A stretch of 64,000 nt of DNA from Mycolicibacterium sp. TY81. Lineage in GTDB: Bacteria; Actinomycetota; Actinomycetes; Mycobacteriales; Mycobacteriaceae. Under the pieces are notes generated by a model. It was not told the DNA's origin, did no database searches, and was given only the letters and a program-made list of their open reading frames with translations. Where the stretch lies: NCBI RefSeq assembly GCF_018326285.1, contig NZ_AP023362.1:5208001-5272000 (forward strand), written 5' to 3'. How positions within the stretch are numbered: the stretch's first letter is position 1; every line of letters starts with the position of its first letter. Shown here piece by piece: positions 26,135 through 34,896 of the stretch. The position numbers and the translations under genes are program-made.

Positions 26135-27241
26135 TCAAGCGAAGCCGAGCCAGCCTGGGAGTGCGCGTTCCCTGGAGTCGCACAGCACTGCCGGGGTGTC
26201 GCAGGAACCGCGTGGCGTTCCGGATCCGGCCCAGCGGCCGCCGGTGTCGCGGCGCAGCACGATGGCGGAGGAGCCACCGCCGTCCAGCAGGATGGCGGTG
26301 TCACTGCCGAGTCCGCGGAACAGGTCCTGGATCTGGTCGGGGGTGTGGCTGCCGCCCTGGAAGATGTACATCTCGTCGCGGCTTCGCACATAGGCGAGCG
26401 CGGTGCGGGCGGCGCTGGGGCCGCCGTCGTTCAGCTGTCCGGTGTCGCCGGGTGCCAGCAGGCCGATGCCGCTGACCGCGACGAACCGGGCGCCCTGATT
26501 AACCAGGTTGTTGATCGGGCCCGTCGCGGCGTTGAAATCGCTTGTGCTGCTTGGTGTGATCATGTACGGCGCGCCGTCGGACGGGATGACCATGGTGCTC
26601 AGCGCTGTCCACACCTCGTTGCCGCCGGACAGGCCCTGCTTGCCCGCGTAGGGGATGGTGCCGGTGACCGCGGCGTTGGCGCGGCCCTGGCCGCGCGTGT
26701 TGTCGACGTAGGCGCCGAGCGGCGAGCTGCAACCCGTCGACGTCCACGAGCCGCCCTGCTGGCCGCGGATGTCGAAGAAGTTGGCGTTGACCGCGATGGT
26801 GGGTCGGCCCAGCGCCTGCCACGCCTCCAGCGGGGTGAAGACCTCGGAGGCCTGCAACAGACCTTCGGCGGTACGGGCGCGGGGATCGCGCTCGCAGCGG
26901 GACTGGATGCCGCGGTGCGAGTCGACGAGCAAGCGGGGATTCATGCGCTGCGACGCTGCCTTGATGACGAGCAGGTGCCCGCCGTTGCCCGACTCGTACC
27001 AGTTGCCCGCGGCGTTGAGCATCGGCGCGGGGTGGTCACCGCCGAAGTTGTAGACCAGGAAGCTGCCGCGGTAGTTGGTGATGGCGTTGACCAGAAGTGA
27101 GCGTCCGTCGGCGGCGTCGGCTGCCGGTACGCCGATGGTGCCCACCAGGCCCGCGCACAGCGTCAGAAGCGTTGTGCGCCTGAGGGTTTTCCGCACGCGA
27201 CGAACGGTGTCGCGTCGGGTAACCGGCCCGAGAAACGACAT
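26135..27241 (-). CDS. Secreted phosphodiester glycosidase-like protein (NAGPA domain)
   Basis: A 368-residue exported protein with a long basic signal sequence (about 1-43, cleavage after ADA), then a domain related to N-acetylglucosamine-1-phosphodiester alpha-N-acetylglucosaminidase (DUF2233 type). Diagnostic segments are TIAVNANFFDIRGQQ, NDGGPSAARTALAYV and the C-terminal LLDGGGSSAIVLR. Such enzymes remove sugar from a phosphodiester-linked glycan and could act on wall polymers. ATG 27241 has GGAGGAAGGG just upstream. There is no lipobox, though its position and length resemble M. tuberculosis lprO (Rv0179c); I cannot confirm orthology. Confidence 0.8.
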   Translation of the reverse strand: MSFLGPVTRRDTVRRVRKTLRRTTLLTLCAGLVGTIGVPAADAADGRSLLVNAITNYRGSFLVYNFGGDHPAPMLNAAGNWYESGNGGHLLVIKAASQRMNPRLLVDSHRGIQSRCERDPRARTAEGLLQASEVFTPLEAWQALGRPTIAVNANFFDIRGQQGGSWTSTGCSSPLGAYVDNTRGQGRANAAVTGTIPYAGKQGLSGGNEVWTALSTMVIPSDGAPYMITPSSTSDFNAATGPINNLVNQGARFVAVSGIGLLAPGDTGQLNDGGPSAARTALAYVRSRDEMYIFQGGSHTPDQIQDLFRGLGSDTAILLDGGGSSAIVLRRDTGGRWAGSGTPRGSCDTPAVLCDSRERALPGWLGFA

Positions 27242-27366
27242 TGTGGCCCTTCCTCCGGTCCGATACAACGACCTTCAGCGTAGCCACAGCAAACACTCTG
27301 TCAACTTTGGTAACGTCTACATCACGGCGCGGTGACGGAGGAATCACCTTGGCGGACAGAGCAATT

Positions 27367-27399
27367 GGCCCCGCCACCGACCGGAGTCGGGGCGGGGCC
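27367..27399 (-). terminator. GC-rich hairpin after the pirin gene
   Basis: Outer arms GGCCCCGCC (27367-27375) and GGCGGGGCC (27391-27399) with an inner CCGAC/GTCGG stem and a CGGA loop form a 14-bp stem with one bulged base. It lies 13 bases beyond the stop of the leftward pirin gene, so it probably ends that transcript. No long T-run follows, as is usual in mycobacteria. Confidence 0.65.
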
Positions 27400-27411
27400 G
27401 TCGGCGCAGGG

Positions 27412-28182
27412 TTACGAGCCGAGCAGATCGGCGTGCATTTCCCACACCAGGATCTCGGCCGGCGTGGTGGCGGTGACGCGCTGCCCACCCGAGGCCGTCA
27501 GCCGCACGGCGTCGCCTTCCTGCAGTGGCCCGGCACCCTCGAGGGCCACCTCGCCGCGGGCCACGAACAGGTGCAGGTACTTTGCCGTCGGCAGTTCGAC
27601 GCTGTCGCCGGGCTCGAGGCGGGCGCCGTGCAGCGCCGCATTGCGCTGGCCGATGGTGATGGCGGTGTCATTGGAGTGCTCGGGCCTGCCCGAGGCGATG
27701 GTGACCAGCTTGCCGCGCAACAGCTCGTCGTCGATTTCGAGCTGCTGGTAGCCGGGCGTCTTGCCGGACTCGTCGGGCACCACCCACATCTGCACGAAAT
27801 GCACGGGCTCGCTGTGTGATTCGGCCCCTGTTAGGCGCCAGGAATCGTTCTTCTCCGAATGCAGGATGCCGCGTCCGGCCGACATCCGTTGCGCCAGTCC
27901 GGGGTAGATGACGCCCGAGTTGCCGGTCGAGTCCTGGTGTACGAGCGATCCGCGCAGCACCCAGGTGACGATCTCCATGTCACGGTGCGGATGGGTCTCG
28001 AATCCTGAACCCGGTGCGACGCGGTCGTCGTTGTTCACCAGCAGCAGGCCGTGGTGGGTGTTAGCCGGGTCGTAGTGACCGCCGAACGAGAACGAATGCT
28101 TGGAGTCCAGCCACGCGATGCGGGTGGTGTCGCGGTCGGCGGCGCGACGGATATCAATGAGTTCGGTCGGGCTGTCCGTCAT
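27412..28182 (-). CDS. Pirin-family cupin protein (Rv0181c-like)
   Basis: A 256-residue bicupin. The N-terminal cupin has the pirin signature FETHPHRDMEIVTWVLRG and GRGILHSEKN. The metal ligands are the histidines in HPHRD and LHSE plus a glutamate. The C-terminal cupin (about 150-256) is degenerate in metal ligands. Bacterial pirins of the YhhW type act as quercetin dioxygenases or redox-linked regulators. It is divergent from a MarR regulator with 67 bases between starts, a common pairing for oxidative or aromatic stress response. M. tuberculosis has Rv0181c in the same place. Confidence 0.88.
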   Translation of the reverse strand: MTDSPTELIDIRRAADRDTTRIAWLDSKHSFSFGGHYDPANTHHGLLLVNNDDRVAPGSGFETHPHRDMEIVTWVLRGSLVHQDSTGNSGVIYPGLAQRMSAGRGILHSEKNDSWRLTGAESHSEPVHFVQMWVVPDESGKTPGYQQLEIDDELLRGKLVTIASGRPEHSNDTAITIGQRNAALHGARLEPGDSVELPTAKYLHLFVARGEVALEGAGPLQEGDAVRLTASGGQRVTATTPAEILVWEMHADLLGS

Positions 28183-28233
28183 TTCGTCCCCTGTCGTTGT
28201 CGGTGAGCTTAGGTGTCGCTACTGGACGGCACA

Positions 28234-28246
28234 ACATAAATGATGT
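28234..28246. promoter_or_regulatory. Possible MarR operator
   Basis: ACAT-(5)-ATGT half-sites at 28234-28237 and 28243-28246 lie immediately before the marR ATG (28250) and 52 bases from the divergent pirin start. The dyad is short and AT-rich. It could also be part of a promoter. Suggestive only. Confidence 0.3.
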
Positions 28247-28249
28247 GTC

Positions 28250-28693
28250 ATGTATTCCGTGTGGCTGACCGATGACCAACAGGACCTCTGGCGCGCGTAT
28301 CTGGCAATGAGCGGCCGCTTGCAGGCAGCGCTCAACCGGCAACTGCAGCGCGATCACGGGTTGTCGCTGGCGGACTACGACGTCCTGGTGGCGCTCAGCG
28401 AGCTGCCTGATTGCCGGATGGGTGCGCTCGGTGCCCATCTGGGCTGGGAGCAGAGCCGGGTGTCCCACCAATTGGCGCGCATGCGAACCCGCGGTCTGAT
28501 CGAGCGATCCGGGGCAGCCGACGACCGGCGCGCCGCCGTCGTCACCCTCACCGCAAGCGGGCGGAGTGCGCTCGAGGCCGCCGCCCCCGGGCATGCCGAG
28601 TTGGTGCGCACGACGGTGTTCGACGGCATGAGCCGAGCGCAGGCGGACGCGTTGCGGCGGTGGACTGCGACGGTGCTCGAACGAGTGGACTGA
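28250..28693 (+). CDS. MarR-family transcriptional regulator
   Basis: A 147-residue winged-helix regulator. Helix-turn-helix at about 48-75 (MGALGAHLGWEQSRVSHQLARMRTRGLI) and the wing with the diagnostic DDRRAAVVTLTASGR. MarR proteins repress a divergent gene until a phenolic or oxidising ligand releases them; the divergent pirin is the likely target. Codon use is ordinary for the genome. Confidence 0.9.
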   Translation: MYSVWLTDDQQDLWRAYLAMSGRLQAALNRQLQRDHGLSLADYDVLVALSELPDCRMGALGAHLGWEQSRVSHQLARMRTRGLIERSGAADDRRAAVVTLTASGRSALEAAAPGHAELVRTTVFDGMSRAQADALRRWTATVLERVD

Positions 28694-28761
28694 CGGAGCC
28701 GGGGAGCCGGGGCGAATTCGCGGCTACAGTAGGGGTCGTCGGGTTTGCGGGGAGGATTCAC

Positions 28762-29142
28762 GTGAAACATTCGGTAGCCACCGTTGCGGCAGCGGGCGCG
28801 CTGGCCGCTGGGCTGGCGTGGCTGCCGGCCCCGCTGGCTCATGCCGAACGCTGTGTGCCGTTGGACGGCACCCCGATGGTGCTCAAGCGCGAGAAGAGCG
28901 TCGGCATCGGCAAGGACCTTCAGATCAACCGGACCTACACCTACGCCGATGGCATGGTGAACTGGACCATCGAGCAGTCCGGCGGCGTCAAATACAACAC
29001 CGGCTTCGGTTTCGGCGCGCGGATCAACGCCGTCTACATCCCGGAACTGAATTCGAGTGGCTCGGTGCCCGGCGCACCCGGTGAATACGTGAACATCGAC
29101 AGCTGGCATTTCCACGAGACCGTGCTGGTCTGCCCGCAGTAG
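28762..29142 (+). CDS. Small secreted protein, unknown family
   Basis: A 126-residue protein with a Sec signal peptide (about 1-28, cleavage after AHA) and a mature domain of about 98 residues. That domain begins ERCVPLDG and ends VLVCPQ, so its two cysteines can tie the termini together. The rest is beta-rich with YTYADGMVNWTIEQSGG. GTG at 28762 has GGAGG (28751-28755) six bases upstream. A longer frame from 28411 is the shadow of marR. Similar small disulfide-closed exported proteins are common in mycobacteria. Function unknown. Confidence 0.75.
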   Translation: MKHSVATVAAAGALAAGLAWLPAPLAHAERCVPLDGTPMVLKREKSVGIGKDLQINRTYTYADGMVNWTIEQSGGVKYNTGFGFGARINAVYIPELNSSGSVPGAPGEYVNIDSWHFHETVLVCPQ

Positions 29143-29162
29143 TAGCCGTTCGCGGCGTCGCA

Positions 29163-29984
29163 TCACACTTTCACGAACAGTTGACCGAGTTTGGCGCCGA
29201 GCCAGGGCTTGCGGCCTGCCGACAGGATCTTGCCCTGCAGAATCGACGCCCACTGGCTGCTCCGGCCATAGCCCACCAAGAGGTAGGCGACGGGGTCGGC
29301 TGAAATCCAGCAGTCGACGGCTCCGCCGGCCGGACCCACGGCGGCGGATCCGTCCTCGATCGTGACGCGATAGCGGGGACCGTCCCGGAATCGCAGCTCA
29401 TAAGCCAGATGCAGCCCGGCGGCCTTCTGCCGGTCGACATAGTAGGGAATCATCGCCATTACGCCGGCTATGACGTACAACGCCTCGGCTCTCGAGATCG
29501 TCCAGTCGGCCCCGACAGCGCGGGCGATATCGAGGCCGTGGAGCAGCTGCTCGCCCAGCATCGCACTGGCCATGACCGGAACGGTCATGGCCAAACCGTT
29601 GAAGGCCGGCATCGGTTCGTCAGTTGGCCGCCGGTCGGATACCGCGATGAAGTTCTCCGCCGCGCTGATCAGCAGGTCGGCGAGCCGGCGCGGATCCCGT
29701 TCCGTGAACTGCTCGAGCATGCGAGCGTTTGCGATCACCCCTCGCTCGGTTGGGGTAGCACGCGGCGGCGCGAGCGCGAGGTACTCCTGAATGTCCGTCT
29801 CCCCTGTGACAAGCCCCGCGTAGTGCTGCAAGCCGGTGACCAGATGAGCAGCGGTCTCCGCCACGGTCCAGGAGAGATTCGGGACCGCTGCGGCGGGATC
29901 GGTCACGCTGCGTACGAGTGCGGATGTCCGGGACGCTGCGGCCCGCAAGGCTTCCCGGGTCCCTGCCAGATCGATGCCGGACAC
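29163..29984 (-). CDS. Maleylpyruvate isomerase/DinB-like protein with SCP2-type C-terminus
   Basis: A 273-residue protein. Residues about 10-170 match the mycothiol-dependent maleylpyruvate isomerase N-terminal/DinB-like helical bundle (NLSWTVAETAAHLVTGLQHYAGLV, with the metal-ligand-type histidine; second histidine in LGEQLLHGLDIARAVG). Residues about 185-270 resemble a sterol carrier protein-2-like domain. Mycobacteria have many such proteins, probably thiol transferases using mycothiol. GTG at 29984 is preferred (AGGA eight bases upstream). The 48-residue arginine-rich extension of the longer frame is unconvincing. Confidence 0.72.
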   Translation of the reverse strand: MSGIDLAGTREALRAAASRTSALVRSVTDPAAAVPNLSWTVAETAAHLVTGLQHYAGLVTGETDIQEYLALAPPRATPTERGVIANARMLEQFTERDPRRLADLLISAAENFIAVSDRRPTDEPMPAFNGLAMTVPVMASAMLGEQLLHGLDIARAVGADWTISRAEALYVIAGVMAMIPYYVDRQKAAGLHLAYELRFRDGPRYRVTIEDGSAAVGPAGGAVDCWISADPVAYLLVGYGRSSQWASILQGKILSAGRKPWLGAKLGQLFVKV

Positions 29985-30139
29985 GACACAGATCCTCGCA
30001 CCGGGCGGGTCGATGACGAGGTGTTTCAGGCGACCTCCGATTCGGTCGATTCGCCGGGTTCGATCGGCATGATGTCGACGCCGGATGGCCTTTGCGAGGT
30101 CCGTCCCGGTGAGCGGACGGCCTCGCATACGCTGTCGGC

Positions 30140-30916
30140 GTGGATATCAATGGAGCTAGCGCGGTCGTCACCGGCGGCGCGTCAGGAATCGGTGCGGCTG
30201 TTGCCCGTCAGTTGGCCGCCAAGGGTGCCCGGGTCGTCATTGCCGACCTCCAGGCCGAAAAGGGCGAGGCGCTCGCCAAGGAGATCGGGGGCGTCTTCGT
30301 CACCGTCGACGTCACCAACACCGAGCAGATCATCGACGCGGTCAAGACCGCCGCTGACCTCGGCCCGCTGCGTGCGCTCGTGAACTCGGCCGGTGTCGGC
30401 TGGGCCCAGCGCACCATCGGCAAGGACGGCGAGTTCGAGTCGGCGCACAACCTGGACCTGTACAAGAAGGTCCTCGACATCAACCTGGTCGGCACCTTCG
30501 ACTGCATCCGCATCGCCGCCACCCAGATGAGCAAGAACGACCTCGCCGAGTCCGGTGAGCGTGGCGCCATCGTCAACATGACCAGCGTCGCGGCGTTCGA
30601 CGGCCAGATCGGCCAGGCCGCGTACTCGTCGTCCAAGGGTGGCGTCGTGGGCCTGACCCTGCCGGTCGCGCGCGACCTGTCGGCAGTCGGCATCCGCGTG
30701 AACACCGTGGCCCCCGGCCTGATCGACACCCCGATCTACGGCGAGGGCGAAGCCTCGGAGGCCTTCAAGGCCAAGCTCGGCGAGTCGGTGCTGTTCCCGC
30801 ACCGCCTCGGCAAGCCCGAGGAGCTGGCCTCCATGGTCATCGAGCTGATCACCAACTCGTACATGAACGCCGAGGTCGTCCGCGTCGACGGCGGCATCCG
30901 GATGCCTCCGAAGTAG
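30140..30916 (+). CDS. Short-chain dehydrogenase/reductase (HSD10/FabG-like)
   Basis: A 258-residue classical SDR. The NAD-binding motif is TGGASGIG near the N-terminus, then NSAG, the catalytic serine in NMTSVAAF, and YSSSK with catalytic Tyr and Lys. The overall pattern (short N-terminus, IADLQAEKGEALAKEIGG with acidic NAD-selective residue, FPHRLGKPEELASMV) is that of 3-hydroxy-2-methylbutyryl-CoA or 3-hydroxyacyl-CoA dehydrogenases of the 17-beta-HSD10 group. GTG start at 30140. It is a single gene with its own terminator. Confidence 0.87.
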   Translation: MDINGASAVVTGGASGIGAAVARQLAAKGARVVIADLQAEKGEALAKEIGGVFVTVDVTNTEQIIDAVKTAADLGPLRALVNSAGVGWAQRTIGKDGEFESAHNLDLYKKVLDINLVGTFDCIRIAATQMSKNDLAESGERGAIVNMTSVAAFDGQIGQAAYSSSKGGVVGLTLPVARDLSAVGIRVNTVAPGLIDTPIYGEGEASEAFKAKLGESVLFPHRLGKPEELASMVIELITNSYMNAEVVRVDGGIRMPPK

Positions 30917-30936
30917 TTCTTTCGCGAACAGACACG

Positions 30937-30971
30937 AAACTGCCCCTTGTCTTCGGATGAGGGGCAGTTTT
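30937..30971 (+). terminator. Intrinsic terminator after the SDR gene
   Basis: Arms AAACTGCCCCT (30937-30947) and AGGGGCAGTTT (30960-30970), 11 bp, with a 12-base loop and TTTTGTT at the end. A near-copy of this stem occurs at 33168-33195. Confidence 0.85.
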
Positions 30972-31110
30972 GTTGCGGGGTCGCCCCGCGGGACTGCGCG
31001 CGCCGACCCCGCACCGAATGTGCGCAGAGATTGCGGATCCAGCCGTCTTGGCGATCTGGCTGCACATTCGCCGCCGAATTCCTGTGAATCGCTCGGTACG
31101 CTCGGATGGC

Positions 31111-32022
31111 ATGACGCGCACGCGGTTCCGGCCGGTCGTATTTCTCGCTCTGTTGATCGCCTCGTTGTGGTTGGTGGCCGGGTGCAGCGGCGGCAACTCG
31201 ACGCGGCATTCCGAGTCGGCCCCGGCGGCACCGGCGCCGCTCAAGAGTGGCGGGGATTTCAAAGGCGGTGCCCCCGAGGCGCCCGCGCCGCCCGTCGAAC
31301 AACCGCGGGACATCGTCAAGACCGCGTCGCTGATCCTCGTCACCGCCGACCCGGCGGCCGCCGCGGACAAGGCGACCACGATCGTCGACAAAGCGGGCGG
31401 ACGCGTCGACGAGCGCTCGGACGACGCCGGGTCGACGTCCGGCCGCGCGAGCGTCCACTTGGTGCTGAGAGTGCCGGCCAACGGGCTCGACGCTGCTTTG
31501 GCGTCGCTCAAGGGGCTCGGTACGGTCCAGACCCTCGAGGTCAAGACCGACGACGTCACCGCACGCCGTGTCGACCTCGATGCCCGGATCACCGCGCTGA
31601 AGACGTCGGTGGATCGGTTGCTCGGGATCATGCGTGACTCGAAGGACCCCGATGCGTTGATCAAGGCCGAGGAGGCGTTGTCGTCGAGGCAGGCCGAGCT
31701 ACAGAGCCTGCAGGCGCAGCGCGACACCCTCCGCGACCAGATCACCTACAGCTCGGTCGACGTCCAGATCACCGCCGAGCGTCGCGGTGGCCCAGCCCCG
31801 GAGCGCTATCACGGGTTCTTCGGGCAGATCGAACATGGATGGGACACGTTGTGGGCCTTTGGTTCTCACCTCGTACTGGCGTTCGGATTCCTGCTGCCGT
31901 GGCTGATTCCGCTCGCGGTCCTCGGCGGGGTGCTCTACGCCTTCGTCAAGTGGACCGGCTCGCGGCACAAGCGCGCCGTGGCGGCAGAGCCCGCGACAGC
32001 CGCCTCCGACTCGGAGGAGTAG
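31111..32022 (+). CDS. DUF4349 membrane lipoprotein
   Basis: A 303-residue lipoprotein. The signal sequence ends in LVAGC, Cys25 being the probable lipidation site. A proline/alanine linker follows, then the DUF4349 domain (about 65-235) with VKTASLILVTADPAAAADKA, and a coiled-coil-like segment (about 150-215, TARRVDLDARITALKTSVDRLL). A C-terminal transmembrane helix (about 255-280) and a short basic tail close it. It therefore appears anchored at both ends. DUF4349 proteins are widespread and of unknown function, probably envelope structural or sensory. ATG 31111. Confidence 0.85.
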   Translation: MTRTRFRPVVFLALLIASLWLVAGCSGGNSTRHSESAPAAPAPLKSGGDFKGGAPEAPAPPVEQPRDIVKTASLILVTADPAAAADKATTIVDKAGGRVDERSDDAGSTSGRASVHLVLRVPANGLDAALASLKGLGTVQTLEVKTDDVTARRVDLDARITALKTSVDRLLGIMRDSKDPDALIKAEEALSSRQAELQSLQAQRDTLRDQITYSSVDVQITAERRGGPAPERYHGFFGQIEHGWDTLWAFGSHLVLAFGFLLPWLIPLAVLGGVLYAFVKWTGSRHKRAVAAEPATAASDSEE

Positions 32023-32260
32023 CTTCCGCACGTCGTGCGAAAGCCCCCGATCTCGAAAGGAATTGAGATCGCGGTTCGCTTTGGTTCAGTCGAGGAGGTC
32101 AGCTGTCACTGACCGGCCCAAAAAGTACGGACTGAACGGCAGATGTGCATTCACATTCTGTGGGGCTTTTCAAATATTCAAACCAGGCGAAGTTACTAGA
32201 AGGTAGGTTTGCAAAACCAGCCACGGTTTATCTCGGAAGGCCTAGCATTCCGCCGACCGT
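32023..32260. other. Intergenic region before the AraC gene
   Basis: No gene. A hairpin CGATCTC (32048-32054)/GAGATCG (32065-32071) with a GAAAGGAATT loop lies 25 bases after the lipoprotein stop and may be its terminator. The remainder, more AT-rich than the average of the window, presumably carries the araC-type promoter. Confidence 0.5.
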
Positions 32261-33148
32261 GTGATCGAAAATGATGTGCCAGTGGGGTTTCCGATGGGGA
32301 TGAAGCCGTGGGACGGCGACCGCCCGCTTACGCCGCGAATAGTGTTGGAGCGCGAGGATGTTGCGGCGCGCGGGTTGTCGTTCGCCTTCTCCACGGAGCG
32401 CATCTCGGCGCCAACGGATTGGTGCAGCTTCAGTGACACGCATCATCTGGTGTACGTATATCGCGGTGGCGCCATGCATTCCATCCAGACCGCGCTGGAC
32501 TGGGGACCATCGGGCCAGGTGCCGCCGACGGCGGGAGACGTCTGGTGGAAGCCGGCGGGCGTTCAATGTGCGGCGCTGGTCCAAGGCGATGTCGCCGGCA
32601 TTTGTGAGATTGCCGTCCCGCGCGGGGTGATCGACGACACGGCACTGTTGCCCCGAATCAAGTACCGGGACAGGCTCATTCACCATTTGGTCGAGGAAAT
32701 TTACAGCGTTGCCGACCGTGACGACGCCATGGCGCGATTACTCACCCACTCGTTGGCTGAAACCACCCGCCTGCTGATTTGCGAGAAGTACACCGCGACG
32801 GCACCGAGGAAACCAGGGCATCGGCACCTCGACGCCCAGACTCGTTCCAGGCTCGTCGACTTCCTCAGCGACGGAATGGATTCCGAGATTCATCTGGATG
32901 CACTGGCACAGTTGGCGGGGATGCCGGTGCACGCGTTCATCGGCGCGTTCCGGCGGGCCTTTCACACCACGCCGTACCAGTTCCTCCTGGACTTGAGGAT
33001 CGACCGTGGCAAGATGCTGTTGATGTCCAGCGCGACGAGTATCGCCGAAATTGCCTCATCAGTTGGCTTTTCGACGCCGAACCACTTCGCCACCGCGTTC
33101 CGGAAGCGCGTCGGCGTATCGCCCAGTGCGTATCGGAACGCCCGGTGA
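32261..33148 (+). CDS. AraC-family transcriptional regulator
   Basis: A 295-residue regulator with an N-terminal cupin-like sensing domain (about 20-150) and a C-terminal double helix-turn-helix (about 195-293). LDALAQLAGMPVHAFIGAFRRAFH is the first motif, SIAEIASSVGFSTPNHFATAFRKRVGVSPSAYR the second with the AraC signature. No obvious target is adjacent except the convergent alcohol dehydrogenase. The start is uncertain: GTG 32261 lacks a ribosome site, and ATG 32294 has GGGG six bases upstream. Base composition is slightly more AT-rich than neighbours, suggesting an accessory gene. Confidence 0.82.
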   Translation: MIENDVPVGFPMGMKPWDGDRPLTPRIVLEREDVAARGLSFAFSTERISAPTDWCSFSDTHHLVYVYRGGAMHSIQTALDWGPSGQVPPTAGDVWWKPAGVQCAALVQGDVAGICEIAVPRGVIDDTALLPRIKYRDRLIHHLVEEIYSVADRDDAMARLLTHSLAETTRLLICEKYTATAPRKPGHRHLDAQTRSRLVDFLSDGMDSEIHLDALAQLAGMPVHAFIGAFRRAFHTTPYQFLLDLRIDRGKMLLMSSATSIAEIASSVGFSTPNHFATAFRKRVGVSPSAYRNAR

Positions 33149-33167
33149 TCGTGACCAGGACACAAAA

Positions 33168-33195
33168 CTGCCCCTTCTCCGCGGAAAAGGGGCAG
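33168..33195. terminator. Bidirectional terminator between araC and adh
   Basis: Arms CTGCCCCTT (33168-33176) and AAGGGGCAG (33187-33195), with an inner palindrome TCCGCGGA (33178-33185) in the loop. Read leftwards it ends in GGGGCAGTTTTG, so it is best suited to end the leftward adh transcript, and it also faces the araC gene. The stem is nearly the same as that at 30937-30970. Confidence 0.75.
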
Positions 33196-33217
33196 CTTCG
33201 GCTGTTCGCGAGAACAA

Positions 33218-34345
33218 TTACCAGTCGGACTCGTCGAAGGTGACGACACCGCGAATGTTGTTGCCGTCCAACATGTCCTGGTAGCCCTGGTTGATGTCCT
33301 CGAGCTTGTAGGTCCGCGTGATCATGTCGTCGATGTTCAGCAGACCGGACTTGTACAGCGCGGCCAGGCGCGGGGTCTCGATGTGCGAGCTGCCGCCACC
33401 GAAGATGTTGCCCTTCAACGTCTTCTGCAGCATGGTGAACAGGAACAGGTTGAGCTTGACGTCGGCGTCCATCATCGAGCCCATGCCGGTCACGACGCAG
33501 GTGCCGGTCTTGGCCGTCAGGATCATGGCCTCTTCGATGTACTCGCCCTTCATCTCGCCGACGGCGATGATGACCTTGTCGGCCATCAGGCCCCAGGTCA
33601 GGTCGATCATCGGCGCGATGGCCTCGGCCATCGACGGGTAGACATGCGTCGCACCGAACTTCATCGCCTGGTCGCGCTTCCACGGATTCGGGTCGATGGC
33701 GATGACGTGCTTGGCGCCGGAGATCACCGCACCCTGCAGCGCGCTCATGCCGATGCCGCCGACACCGACGATGGCGACGGTTTCACCGGGCTGGACCTGC
33801 GCCACGTTGGTGGCCGAGCCGAAGCCGGTCGGCACGGCGCAACCCATGATGGCCGCGGACTCGAACGGGATGTCCTTGTCGATCTTGACGACGGAATCCT
33901 TGTGGACCGTCATGTACGGCGCGAAGGTGCCCAGCAGGTTCATCGCCGCGACCTCTTTGCCGCCGGCGGTGTGGATGCGGTTGGTGCCGTCGGCGATCGA
34001 CTTGCCACCCAGCAGGACGGCGCCGCGGTCGCACAGCGAGCGGAAGCCCTTCATGCACGGCGGGCAGGAGCCACAGGCCGGGATGAACGCGAGGATGACG
34101 TGGTCACCCTCTTCGATGCCGGTGACGTTCTTGCCGACCTTGGTGACGACGCCCGCGCCCTCGTGCCCGCCGAGACAGGGCAGCGGCATCGGGGTCGCGC
34201 CCGTGGTCAGGTGGTAGTCGGAGTGGCACATGCCCGCGGCATGCATCTGAATCTGGACTTCGTCGGCAACGGGGTCACCGAGGTCGATCTCCTCGACCTG
34301 GAACGGGGAGTTCACTTCCCACAGCAGAGCACCTTTGGTCTTCAT
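33218..34345 (-). CDS. NDMA-dependent alcohol dehydrogenase
   Basis: A 375-residue medium-chain zinc alcohol dehydrogenase of the actinobacterial nicotinoprotein group (N,N-dimethyl-4-nitrosoaniline-dependent), which keeps NAD(H) tightly bound and passes electrons to another acceptor. Zinc motifs: AGMCHSDYH, GHEGAG and the four-cysteine lobe CGSCPPC...LC. Nucleotide motif VGVGGIGMSAL. The NPWKRDQAMKFGATH segment after it is typical of the group. ATG 34345 (MKTKGALLWEV) matches the family's usual start; two in-frame starts lie 12 and 18 bases upstream. Acts on primary alcohols or formaldehyde-like substrates. Confidence 0.88.
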   Translation of the reverse strand: MKTKGALLWEVNSPFQVEEIDLGDPVADEVQIQMHAAGMCHSDYHLTTGATPMPLPCLGGHEGAGVVTKVGKNVTGIEEGDHVILAFIPACGSCPPCMKGFRSLCDRGAVLLGGKSIADGTNRIHTAGGKEVAAMNLLGTFAPYMTVHKDSVVKIDKDIPFESAAIMGCAVPTGFGSATNVAQVQPGETVAIVGVGGIGMSALQGAVISGAKHVIAIDPNPWKRDQAMKFGATHVYPSMAEAIAPMIDLTWGLMADKVIIAVGEMKGEYIEEAMILTAKTGTCVVTGMGSMMDADVKLNLFLFTMLQKTLKGNIFGGGSSHIETPRLAALYKSGLLNIDDMITRTYKLEDINQGYQDMLDGNNIRGVVTFDESDW

Positions 34346-34492
34346 GACGAAGATCATAGCCACAAAGTAAGAACACGTTCCAGAATGATGGTATAGAGGC
34401 GCCCTGACCTGCGTAGATGATAACTAAGAACCTACTCACCAGTCACTTGCAGACTAGGGTGGCTAGTGCCCTGGGGCCGCGGTTCGTGTGGT

Positions 34493-34795
34493 CTAACCGC
34501 CCGCGAAGTCGGGGCAGAGGTGAGTGGTCGAGGCGCTGACGAACAGCGCGCCCTGATTGAAGGCGTATGCCTTCTCGACGACCGTCATCTCGTCGAGAAC
34601 CGTCACGCCGCCGCGCAGGTCCTTGCAGACGCCCTGGCCGGCGGCCACCATCTGGTCGGGCGTCTTGCCGGGCAGGGTGGCGCCGTTGATGCTGATCTCC
34701 TCCAGGAACGAGCCGGGGCTCGCGGTCGCCGGCGGGGCCGCCAAAACGGCAGAGGCGGCGGTGATCACGGCGGCGCCGAGCAGCACGGTCTTCAT
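34493..34795 (-). CDS. Small secreted DUF732-family protein
   Basis: A 100-residue exported protein with a signal peptide (1-26, cleavage after ATA) and a 75-residue mature helical domain. Two cysteines (GVCKDL and THLCPDF) and the segment GKTPDQMVAAGQGVCKDL are characteristic of the DUF732 family, abundant in mycobacteria and of unknown role. AAAGGGA precedes the ATG. It sits alone between adh and sigG. Confidence 0.82.
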   Translation of the reverse strand: MKTVLLGAAVITAASAVLAAPPATASPGSFLEEISINGATLPGKTPDQMVAAGQGVCKDLRGGVTVLDEMTVVEKAYAFNQGALFVSASTTHLCPDFAGG

Positions 34796-34896
34796 GATCG
34801 ATCCCTTTCGTCAGCAGGTCACGAGGCTGTGCCACTGAACGTATCGGCGATCGACAGGTGGAGATATAAGGGAGATCCCTACCGTTTCGGTGGCCC

